NCBI RefSeq assembly: GCF_036850765.1
Contig: NC_089496.1
Location: 105,979,767-106,043,766, forward strand
Length of the DNA stretch: 64,000 nucleotides
Direction: 5' to 3'
Origin: Saccopteryx bilineata
Taxonomy: Eukaryota > Chordata > Mammalia > Chiroptera > Emballonuridae
In this document: positions 51,822 to 64,000 of the stretch, in pieces
Layout: each line of letters opens with the position of its first letter
How positions within the stretch are numbered: the first letter of the stretch is position 1
Notes under the pieces: generated by a model
Databases searched by the model: none
The model's input: the letters and a program-made list of their open reading frames with translations, nothing else
What the model was told of the DNA's origin: nothing
Made by a program: the position numbers and the translations under genes

Positions 51822-52280
51822 AACCTAGTAGACTTTGAACTAAAAATACCGAAACTTTCATAATTTGCATAAGGCTCAAAGACCCCATTAGCTAATTAAT
51901 ATTACTGCATACACCACAGTGTTTCTTCACCTGTCTACCTCCTCCACACATACCCGAGAGCTGCCCAAGGTCACCTCGACATGCCCAGCTCTGGGCCAGA
52001 GCCTGACCCAGCAAGTGTTTACGGGGATGAATTCATAATCATACTCCCTAGCAATGAGCCAGAGATTTCAGGCATCAGGTTTACTTCTTTGTGGTTATTT
52101 TTTGTCCCTCCCTTCCCGAGGCAGGTCTCTGGCAAGCCCACCACCACCCACCATCAGGGGACGAGTGTGGGGGCCAGGATCGAGCTCTTTGTTGGCCTCC
52201 CCGATCTCCATCTTTGGGAATAAGCCCTCCATTTTCAGAAGCAGGTCCCCTTCAAAGGGACCATTAACATCTTCAAATCT

Positions 52281-52402
52281 GCCTGACCTGTGGTGGCGCA
52301 GTGGATAAAACGTCGACCTGGAAATGCTGAGGTCGCCAGTTCGAAATCCTGGGCTTGCCTGGTCAAGGCACATATGGGAGTTGATGCTTTCAGCTCCTCC
52401 CC

Positions 52403-52447
<45 letters not shown>

Positions 52448-52501
52448 CTTCTCTCTCTCCTCTTTAAAATGAATAAATAAAATTAAAAAAAAAAAAAAAA
52501 G
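52281..52501 (+). mobile_element. tRNA-derived SINE (CTGACCTGTGGTGGCGCAG type)
   Basis: 221 bp: tRNA-like head, AGGTCGCCAGTTCGAAATCC B box region, TGGGCTTGCCTGGTCAAGGC core, CT repeat and an A tail. Target duplication ATCTTCAAATCT and ATCTTCAAACCT (52,269-52,280 and 52,502-52,513, one mismatch). Same family as 6,058. Confidence 0.88.
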
Positions 52502-52969
52502 ATCTTCAAACCTGTTCTAGGTCCCTAACTTGCAGGTGGCCATCAGCGAGGGGTTTTGGAACCCAGCAAAGCCCTAAGGAAACCAGACTGGCCCTCCTAC
52601 CCACCCCCCTCACGCAAGTGACACGGGGCATCTCCATGGCCCTTCCCTTGGTCCAGACAGAGGCAGGCAAGGACTACCTGAGAGCAGGGGAGGCTGGGAA
52701 GCAAGACTGGGGTGGGGGGAGGATGTAGACCCAAAGGCCAGGTATGGACCAGCCACTTTACTCTGTAGACCTAAAGTCCCCATCTCGGGAATGAAGACAG
52801 TGACTCCCACACTCCTGGCTCAAAGCTCTCCATGGCGCTTCCGGACGGCCCTCAGCACTCTGATACGTAAATGGGGTTTCGTCACACCAGCTACAGGGAC
52901 AAGACTGTACGTCACATGCTTGCTGGTGTGCTGGCAGACGTTAAGCTCTCAAAAAGTGGAAGGAAGTGA

Positions 52970-54190
52970 TCAGTAACGGTGATGACCCTCATCACATTTC
53001 AGTCTATCATTACATGGTGTCTTCATCTGCCCTGTTTTGCAAAGTTCACTCCACTCTCTGTCCCTTCTCCACCACACCCAGAAGCTCCCACTCAGGGAGG
53101 CCCTCAGAGCCTCTGGGGCTGGGGTGCCACGCGGGAGCTGCCGCTGGCTCCGTGAGCCGATCCAATGCTCAGCTGACCACTGGCCTTCCAGGAACGCCTC
53201 CGGTGACCTCTGGGAGCCGCATCCTGGATTTCTCCTGCCTCTGAGTCCTCAGCCTCCACCCACCATGCCCCTTTCAGGATTTGACTCCATGCTTCTAGTC
53301 CCCTCCTCTCAGCCTCAACCTCATCCCCTGGCCCCACCGAATGAGCTCGCCCGTTCCCACAGCTGGAAGCGACACCTTCCTCCGCTGGCTCCCGGCGCCC
53401 AGCCTGGCATTGGGAGCCAAGCTCCAGCCTGTGGCTTCCTGGCCGACATCTGCCGCGAAGGATCCTCAGACACGCTCTGAATACACATCAGCATTTCCAG
53501 TAACGTCTACCTCGCTGTCCTCCCTGACTGACCGCCCCCCAGTCTCCCTTACCCTGGCCACCTGCACCACCACCATCCAGTAGCTCAAGAGTCATCCTTG
53601 ACCCCTCTTTCTCTCCCTCCCGTAGCCAATCAATCCATTAACAATCCTGAGGGTGGAAAATATATCCAAAATCAAGCCATGTCTCCAGTGGTTTGAGGCC
53701 CACAGCCCTAGGCCGAAGCACTACCCCTTCCACAGGACTTGCCTCCAACCTGCTGTGTTTGTATTGATAGCATGACCCCGATCCCATGGGTCCCCACGGG
53801 TGGCCTCCCACGGCACCACGAGGGCAGTCCAGAGTCCTCGCCCGGGTCGAAGGCCCTCAGTGGGTGGGCCTGCGGTCTCCAGCCACCCGCTGACCCTGCT
53901 CCCTGTGTCTCCGCACACGTCTACCTGGCCTCTCGAACTACCCGAGTGCCACCGTTCCGACCTGCCATCTGCTCCCTCCACAGGACCTCCCTCAGCCAAT
54001 CCCGTATTTATATATTTTTATCCCCACAATTACTGTTGCTCTCTCCTGTGGTCACGCAGGGTTCCTGCTCCAAGAGGTCAAGGATTCTGCCCATTCCAGC
54101 CACCCCAATGTGACAACCTGACCCAGGGCACAAGGCGGGCGTCTGAGTCAGGAATGCCCAGGAATATTCATTAAGGGTTAGTAAAAGGCT
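52970..54190 (+). mobile_element. Probable L2 LINE remnant
   Basis: Pyrimidine-rich sequence of L2 character with GTAGCTCAAGAGTCATCCTT and CTCCAAGAGGTCAAGGATTC, ending in an AGGAATATTCATTAAGG-type 3' end near 54,170. The match is weak and no frame survives. Confidence 0.4.
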
Positions 54191-54889
54191 CAGGCCAGCA
54201 CCCCCCCCGCCCCGCCCAGCCCAGGGTTGTATGAGTAGCAGCATCTTCCCCCACACACACAGGGAGACCAGAGGGTCAGAAAGGGTAGCCGCAGAGAGCT
54301 GCCCTCCCCAGAGCTCTACCTGGGAGTATTTGAAAGCTACAGAGAAGGTGAACTAGAATTTTTGGTGCTTGTTTGTTACGTTTCCTCGCTCTCCCTCTCC
54401 ACCCCCACCCCCCCACCCCCCCCACACACAAGGCCACGCACGCTCAGTCTGGAGGGTGAGCCATTGAGAGAGAGCTGCGGACCTCACTGACACTGCCCAG
54501 GAAACACCTGGGCGTGTGCCTCCCACCTCGACACGAGACCATGACCGCCACGCCCCGGCTGAACACGGGCGTCACGTCGCACACACGGTCCACGCTCAGA
54601 TCTCCAATTGCGTGAGCGTCCTTTATAAAAGCTGTGCCCCCATCTGCACCCCCACCAGGACCCAGTCCGGGATCACCCATGGACGTGGGGCAGTCCTTTC
54701 CTTGGAACTGTCTCCCCAGCATTTTTTCCTGTCATTTGTGACACTGACATTTTGAAGTCCCGTTGACATTTTCTGGGGCAAGCTCCCCACACGGACACGC
54801 ACACACATGCCTCTGCGGAACGGAAAACTGTGCTTGAGTTTCTTAATATCTCTACGTTGAAAAGTCTTCAACTCTGGACTCTCTTGAAA

Positions 54890-54892
<3 letters not shown>

Positions 54893-54931
<39 letters not shown>
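54893..54931. repeat. CA microsatellite
   Basis: About 19 AC dinucleotides inside intron 13. Confidence 0.95.
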
Positions 54932-54932
<1 letters not shown>

Positions 54933-55104
54933 AGCCCTGGCCATGCTCCCATGTAGCCACAGACAGCAGGGGCGGAGACAGCACACACACACACCCCCCA
55001 CTACACACTGAGTGATCTGACCGGGCTGCCTTGCTCACTGGTGTGACTGACCTGGCCACGCCCAGCCTGGCCCCCAGGCGACTGCAGACATAAGCCCTCT
55101 AGAG

Positions 55105-55456
55105 CAGTGGTGGTCAACCTGGTCCCTACCACCCACTAGTGGAAGTTCCAGCTTTCATGTTGGGCAGTAGCAGAGCAACCAAAGTATACATAAAAAAATA
55201 GATTTAACTATAGTAAGTTGTTTTATAAAGATTTATTCTGCCAAACTTAGCGAAAATCCGACATAAAGTACTTGGCAAGTAATTATTATTATATGCTTTA
55301 ACTTGCTGTAACTCTGCTTTATAAATTTTATAAAGTAAAGTTACTCCCCTACTGTATAAATCACCATTACTGTGGAACCGATGCGCGGTTAGAAAATTTT
55401 ACTGCTAACAGAGATACAAAAGTGGGTGGTAGGTATAAAAAGGTTGACTACCCCTG
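55105..55456. mobile_element. hAT-type miniature transposon (352 bp)
   Basis: Inverted repeats CAGTGGTGGTCAACCT and AGGTTGACTACCCCTG, with a perfect, palindromic 8-bp target duplication CTCTAGAG (55,097-55,104 and 55,457-55,464). AT-rich interior, no transposase. Confidence 0.92.
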
Positions 55457-56134
55457 CTCTAGAGGCTCTCTCTCTTCTTTGGGGACCCAAAGAATTTCTG
55501 AGGCTGCACTAGGCTCCAGTGCAGGTCAGATCTGACCCCATCTGTGCCCAACGAGGTAACTGTGAAACCCCCATCCAAGTGCGGCCTAACAACGGGCATC
55601 CTGAGTCATCCTAAATGCCCCAGAGGACATCTGGGCACCGGTCTCACTGCTCTCGGAATAACTCGGATGCTTAGCATTCCGCTGCAAGCGGCATTCCTGG
55701 AATGCAGGAGATTCACCTCAGGGGACCTGGCCCACTTCGACCCATTCTGCCAAATCAGACAAAATAAACCCAGGTAATACCCAGGATTCAGTGTCACTAA
55801 AACATCCCTCCTCTGGATCTGTATTTTTAACATTATTTCAAACTCAGAATCCTAAACACAGCACTGGGAGGCTATATCCCAAAACTCAATAATCATGAAA
55901 CAAATAAAGCCCCCAAACCACCAGAATCAAAAAGGCGTGCCCCAAACCAGCTGTTCTCTACCTGGATGCCTGACTCCTGGAACGACCACGCCCAGCCCTG
56001 TCTCAGAGAAGCGGAGTCTCTTCTGTTCACTGCCGGTGTCGCTCAAGGTTGTGAGGCTGCTTTGGCTTTTAGACCTCGTGAATAATGCAATCGCTATTCT
56101 CCAGGCCGCACCAGACAGGCAAGGGCTTGATTTA

Positions 56135-56524
<390 letters not shown>

Positions 56525-57639
56525 TCATTGAAACACACAGAAAAAGCACACAAAAATAGAACACCCGCTTTCTGATCTCCCCCAAATGATAGTCAATAGT
56601 TGGTCAAGAGAACCTCAAATGCCACTGAGTGTCCTTCCCTGGTCACTCCCGTGCTCACACCTCTGGAAAGCAATGACTGTTAAACACTCGCTCCTTCTTG
56701 CTCATTGTAACTAGTTTCCATGCGTATGTGTGTCTGTAAACGGTGCATTGTTTTTAATCACCTAAATGAGTAACAAAGGTATATAGCTCTACGACATTCT
56801 CCCACTACATGTTACCCCTGGGAAACCAGGCCAGGCTGATAAAAGTAAATCTAAACCGTTCCCTGTCCCAGCTCCACACGGGCACCCCTTGTTCTACCGA
56901 GTTCCCCTTTGCTGTTCTCACAGATACTGCGCTTTTGTGCAAAGGGGCGGCTTGTGCAACCCTGTCAGCACCATCCTTCCAACAGATTTGCTCACTTTGC
57001 ATCCCACTTCTGGTGATCCTCCCCGTATTTCAAATGTTTCATTGTCATTCCATTTCTTATGCTGATCTGGGATCGGCAGTCTTCGAGGCTGCAAATGGCA
57101 TTGTCTGGGGTGGCAGAGACCACACCAACATAAGACGGCGAACTTGGTCAACGTCTGTGTTCTGACTGCTCCACTGACCGGCCATTCCCCCAACTCTCTC
57201 CCTCTCCCTGGGCCTCCCTATTTCCCGAGACACAACAATATTGAAATTAGGCCAATTAAAATGGAACCCTATGGTGGCTTCTAAGACGTCGGTGTGGCAG
57301 GCGTCATGGCTGTCTTCCGTTATGAAATGACCACAACCACCTGCTCCTGGATCAGTCAGCAGCCCTCAACATCGAGGCCAGACCCTCCCACCAGCAAAAG
57401 GAATTACGACCCGCTGAAGGCTCAGATGATGGTTAGCATATTTTAGCAATAAAGTCTTCATTTAATTAAAGGACATACATTGGTTTTTTTTAGACGTAAT
57501 GCTAGTGCACATTGCACACTTAAGCAGGCTACACTATGGTGTAAACATAATGTTTATACACTTTGAGAAGCCAAACAATTTGTGTGAATTCCTTTAGTGC
57601 AGCATTTGCTCTATTGCGGTGGTCTGGAACGGAACCCCC

Positions 57640-58080
57640 AGTCTCTGACATATGCTTGTATACGCTATCATGTAAACACTGTCCACTGGATTTATCCTTT
57701 TCTCTACAGGTTGCTTCCAGATTTTGCCCATCATGAACAGTATGCAATGAACACTCCTGGACATGTCTCCTTATACACATGTGTATCCATTTCTCCAGCT
57801 ATACCATAGCCCAGGGGCTGGCACACTACTGCCCCAACCCTGCCCACTGCCTGTTTCTATAACAAAATTGTTTTTGGCACACAGCCAGGCCCGCTCATTT
57901 CTGTGACTGCCTTCACCCTACAACAGTGGCCGCAAAGCTGAAAACACTGACAGTCCTCCTCCCCAGAAAAAGTCTCCCGACTCCTGGTTTCGACCTAAGG
58001 AGAAACTGTAGAGGCAAAGACGGACATTCTCGGGTGTATTCACTATCGTCAGACTGATCCCCAAAGTGCTGGTTGGTTTT
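57640..58080 (-). mobile_element. L1 fragment (complement) with an inserted hAT remnant
   Basis: GGTTGCTTCCAGATTTTGCC, CATGAACAGTATGCAATGAA and, beyond the insert, CAGACTGATCCCCAAAGTGC are complement L1 motifs. Between about 57,811 and 57,945 a truncated Charlie-type piece is present (CAGGGGCTGGCACACTACTG, GGCACACAGCCAGGCCCGCT). Confidence 0.55.
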
Positions 58081-58314
58081 CCGATGAGAGAAGCCGGGGT
58101 CTCCTGCCCCTGAGGAAGACAATGGGTCCCTTCATACCTCTTTTTAAGCTCTTTTAGGGAGCCCAGCCATCTGTTGCCCATAGCAAGACCCGGCATCTTC
58201 AATCCCCATGTTAAGAGAATGTGTCAACCAAAACACAGACCTTATTCTGAGGAATGTTTACCATTCACAAAACAAAAACCTAAGGGAAACGGGCAGGCTG
58301 TTCCAAACCCACCC

Positions 58315-58523
58315 GGGTCAGGCTCTAGACACAGCAGGGCCCTACAGGTCCTCGCGGGGTCAGGCTCTAGACACAGCAGGGCCCTACAGGTCCTCGCGGG
58401 GTCAGGCTCTAGACACAGCAGGACCCTACAGGTCCTCGCGGGGTCAGGCTCTAGACACAGCAGGACCCTACAGGTCCTCGCGGGGTCAGGCTCTAGACAC
58501 AGCAGGACCCTACAGGCCCTCGC
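58315..58523. repeat. 42-bp minisatellite, five copies
   Basis: Units start at 58,315, 58,357, 58,399, 58,441 and 58,483. Each begins GGGTCAGGCTCTAGACACAG and ends in CAGGTCCTCGCG; a G/A difference separates units 1-2 from 3-5, and the last unit decays at its end. As 42 is a multiple of three, frames stay open on both strands; none is coding. Confidence 0.96.
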
Positions 58524-58635
58524 ACCCAAAGTCACCGAACACCCAGCTCTCCCCAGCCCCCGGGCGCGGTGACAGAGCGCCCTTTGTGCTCAGGGCCAGG
58601 AACACCTTCCTCAGGAGACTCTGTAGAGAACTTCA

Positions 58636-61275
<2,640 letters not shown>

Positions 61276-61397
61276 CTTTCAACATCTTCACTGCCACAGT
61301 GACGGCTTCCTTGGGCTTCTCTTTGTCGATCCCCACCGCCTCAGCCATGACCACTTGCCCAAAGCAACCTTCCCCCAGGGGTTTGCCCAGCGTCAGC
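61276..61397 (-). CDS. FGFR2: FGFR2 exon 11: P-loop and catalytic lysine
   Basis: 122-nt exon, acceptor TAG at 61,398-61,400 and donor GTGAGT from 61,275 downward. It encodes residues 481-520 (human IIIc numbering), with one base of a split codon at each end. The glycine-rich loop reads LGEGCFGQV; its cysteine (491/492) is the one modified by covalent FGFR inhibitors. The VAVK motif supplies the ATP-anchoring lysine 517. One conservative change from the human sequence as I remember it is seen: Asp to Glu at about position 506, in the beta2-beta3 loop. The upstream exon that should supply the first two bases of the Lys480 codon lies outside the window. Confidence 0.97.
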
Positions 61398-64000
61398 CTA
61401 GATTGTATAAAGAGGGGATTAGCACGCGGCATCTGGTGAAGGGGGTGCAGCGAGGGGAATTCCAGAACTAAATATAAAAATCTTTCAGCGGCTCGCGGAG
61501 CAGGGAGCATTTATCCTACGGAACTAATGAGACACGGGGTGCACCCGCGTGCCTGAGTATTTTCTTAGTGACATTTTTTTTTTAGGAGACGTCAGTTACT
61601 GGTGGAGCAGCTATTAGATTTCACATTTGTATTCCAGGTTTATTTTCTTTTACGGACGGTATCCCCGCAGATGAGGTGGTCAGCGCTCCTAAGGGCTAAC
61701 AAGGAGGGGCACTGGATCCCCAGCCTGTCAGATACGCGTCCCTCGGAACGTCTCAAAGAAACCCTGAAAGCTGTTCTTACTTTTTTTTTTTTGTCTCCTT
61801 GAAGTGTGAAGTCTTTAAAAATTGCTATTATTCAAATACCAATGGATTTTACGGTCACATTCTGGGGCCAAGATACATGATATGAATCTTAAACGCATTT
61901 CAAGGAATCGTTAATTGTTCACTAAAGGCAAAAAAACACATTTTTTTCTAAAACTGAGGGAAATTCTTTCTTTCACATCACAGTCCAGAACTCATTATGA
62001 CTACCCAAAATTAATAATAAAGAAAATCCAAAGTGCACAGATCCAACTAAATTTCTAAGCCCCATACACACATCCTGTTAATAGCCATATCTTGTCCTTG
62101 GGCGCTACAGGAACCAAGAGAATAAAGCAGTGTTTGAAATACGTGTGAATGTGGTTTTCCACTTAAGCGAAGTACTGAGCTGACCTCAGTGAACAGTATT
62201 TATGGTAAGTCCACCACGGTTCGCAAAAGCTAAGCAAAGACAGAGGGCAACATATGCTACGCTGAGGTCATTCTGTTTCTATGACGAACTAAAATTAAAT
62301 TTAATACCTTGGCAGAAAATAAACATTTGCATTGGAAAAATGGCTAATTTATGTCCTATTGCCCTGCTACTACAAGCATAACAATCCTTTCTTTGTATAA
62401 CGTCTGCCTCCAATCTAATAAACGGCTTCTAAATAGCCTTCATTCATTGCAAAGCTGCTCCACCTACGTTTGTGCTCAATACTGTTTGGAAATCCTTTGC
62501 GCTCAGATTTTCCACACTCAGGGTACCCCCGGTGGGAGCTAACCGTTCCTCTGGACAGACTCTCACTGTCAACGGCGGTGTCGCAGGTGGCAAACACTAC
62601 AGACTGAACCCGAGAGCGGCAGTTCCTTCGAGTACGGTCACAGCTCCCCAACTCAGCCCCACAGACACAGGAATGTACTCGTGAACCCACCTACTCGTAC
62701 AGTCAAACCAGGGAGCCGGGAGGGACGCCCCGTCCCTCTCCACATTCTACAGGAAAAGCAACCATTCTTTGCGTGTTCTCCGGCACCTCGCCTGTAAGTG
62801 TTTGGCAAACAAGTTCTGAATGACTGAATGAGTGAGTGAATGGGTGAATGAGTGAATGGGTGCATGGATGAAGGGTCCTTCCACTACAGTACACAAATGA
62901 GCAGGAAATGACTTCAGTAGACACTCTGACAGAACGAACTGGTGCTAGCTCAGGGTGCACATGGAGACCTCTCCACTGGCTGCTGGGAAACAAAGCCGGT
63001 GTGGGGTCGGGCTCCCCTCCTCCCCAAGCCCCTGCTCTTGTCTCTGGAACAGCTGATCTCTGTAGGATTTCCAGATTTGTGTACGAGTTTCTTCTTTAGT
63101 AATTAAACACTCCTCTGACGGACTCTCGGGGCGGTACTAGGGATGTCGAGACAGAGAGGGTGGGTGTACAGAAGCCAGTCAAGAGCTTATTCCGGTTGAT
63201 CTGACGTAGATGTGGAGTCAGAGACTTCCACCTTCCCTTACTCTCAAGCTTTGTAGACTCCTAATTACCAGCAGACAGCTGATGGCCCTTCAGCAGCCAC
63301 TGAACTTCATTTCAGAAGGGGGGTGTGAGGGTTGGTCCCTGCCTAGAAGACAGGGCCGGCAGCCCAAGATCGTTCCCACCGACTCTCTGCCCAGCACAGC
63401 CATCTCGCTGAGGTCTGCGAGGGAATCCATGGAGGGAAACAAAAGGACACGTGCACTCACAGGTGCTGACAACTGCGCTCCGCCCCGGGAGGGGTGTACC
63501 AGGACCTCTCCTTTATAGGAATGCAGTCTAGAGCACGAAAGGCTGCCCAGCCTCTGGTTGGCAGAGCAAGGGTTCAAGTCCAGCCCAAGAGATGAACGGT
63601 TCCCAACAATGCCTTCAACAGAGCCCAGGTGGCCATGATTCGAACTAAGTGTGATTGAAACACCTTCATACCATCCAATAAGGAAGATATTATGACTCAC
63701 AGGAAATGTGATGTCAGATACCGTATCTGAAGCTTTTCAGCCTGATAGTGCGTTAATAACCATTGAAAACGGCAACACTGGATAAAGATTCTAAAGGAGG
63801 CTTATATTCTCCTAGGCCAAATTTCCCCCCCAAAATGTGAACTACAGAATAATCATGCTCTAGTAAGCTGAAGGTGGAAATGCCAGAACTTTTTTATAAA
63901 TGGGATAATTCCACTTTTATTCCATTTGACTGGGTTTTAATTGTCTAGAAAGTTTTAAAAAAAAAAAGCTTACAAGGTATCATCTTGTTTGGGGACCAGC
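61398..64000 (-). other. FGFR2: FGFR2 intron 10 (partial)
   Basis: Sequence upstream of exon 11 on the gene strand. I looked for the juxtamembrane exon that ends in PKWEFPRDK and did not find it, so the intron continues past the window. Content is mostly unique, AT-rich between 61,800 and 62,400, with a GAAT/GAGT-rich repeat at 62,817-62,877 that looks like an expanded L2-type tail. No other gene is seen. Confidence 0.8.
62817..62877 (+). repeat. GAAT/GAGT-rich tetranucleotide repeat
   Basis: TGAATGACTGAATGAGTGAG with further TGAATGGG units, like the extended tail of an L2/MIR 3' end (preceded by GTAAGTGTTTGGCAAACAAG). Confidence 0.7.

Noticed and set aside
61398..64000. FGFR2 juxtamembrane exon (exon 10) in the right end
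   Set aside because: I searched by eye for the coding sequence ending PKWEFPRDK on the minus strand and found none; it must lie beyond the window.

Overview
The window is mammalian nuclear DNA. Its only recognisable gene is FGFR2 (fibroblast growth factor receptor 2), on the minus strand, of which the last eight coding exons (11 to 18 by the human numbering) and the 3' UTR lie between about 39,340 and 61,397. All visible splice sites are GT/AG, reading frames are continuous across every junction, and the exon lengths (122, 111, 191, 123, 71, 138, 106 nt, then the last exon) agree with my recollection of the vertebrate FGFR kinase-domain gene structure. The upstream exons (extracellular, transmembrane, juxtamembrane) lie beyond base 64,000.

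The repeats point to a bat. Several copies of a roughly 400-bp tRNA-derived SINE with a tRNA-like head (A and B boxes) and a GC-rich tail resemble the Rhin-1 family of rhinolophoid bats (horseshoe, leaf-nosed and false-vampire bats), and two further tRNA-headed SINE types are present. Several hAT-type miniature DNA transposons and a Tc1/mariner relative are also present. The genus is an inference from memory of these families, not a database result.

Layout. Bases 1 to 39,340 are intergenic, as expected for the gene-poor tract 3' of FGFR2. They hold mostly unique sequence with L1, L2, MIR, LTR-like and DNA-transposon remnants, SINEs, and two very large simple-repeat arrays: a GATGAG/GATGTG array at 19,051-19,635 and a GTGATG-rich array at 25,026-26,796 with a higher-order structure. 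Bases 39,340 to 40,878 are the FGFR2 3' UTR. Bases 40,879 to 61,397 hold exons 18 to 11 with introns containing SINEs, hAT elements, a 42-bp minisatellite and a polypurine tract. Bases 61,398 to 64,000 are intron 10.

How the gene parts work together: exon 11 carries the ATP-binding P-loop and catalytic lysine, exon 12 the alpha-C helix, exon 13 the hinge and kinase insert, exon 14 the catalytic and activation loops, exons 15-17 the C-lobe, and exon 18 the regulatory tail with the PLC-gamma docking tyrosine. The last exon has two tandem copies of its splice acceptor and first codons; the upstream copy encodes a short alternative tail that matches what I recall of the human C2 isoform.

I see no bacterial or phage content, CRISPR array, RNA gene or new protein-coding system. 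The most interesting items are the tandem terminal-exon acceptors, CTCF-like motifs carried by the SINEs, the 396-bp tandem block inside the large microsatellite, and an X-box/CCAAT cluster near base 1,530.
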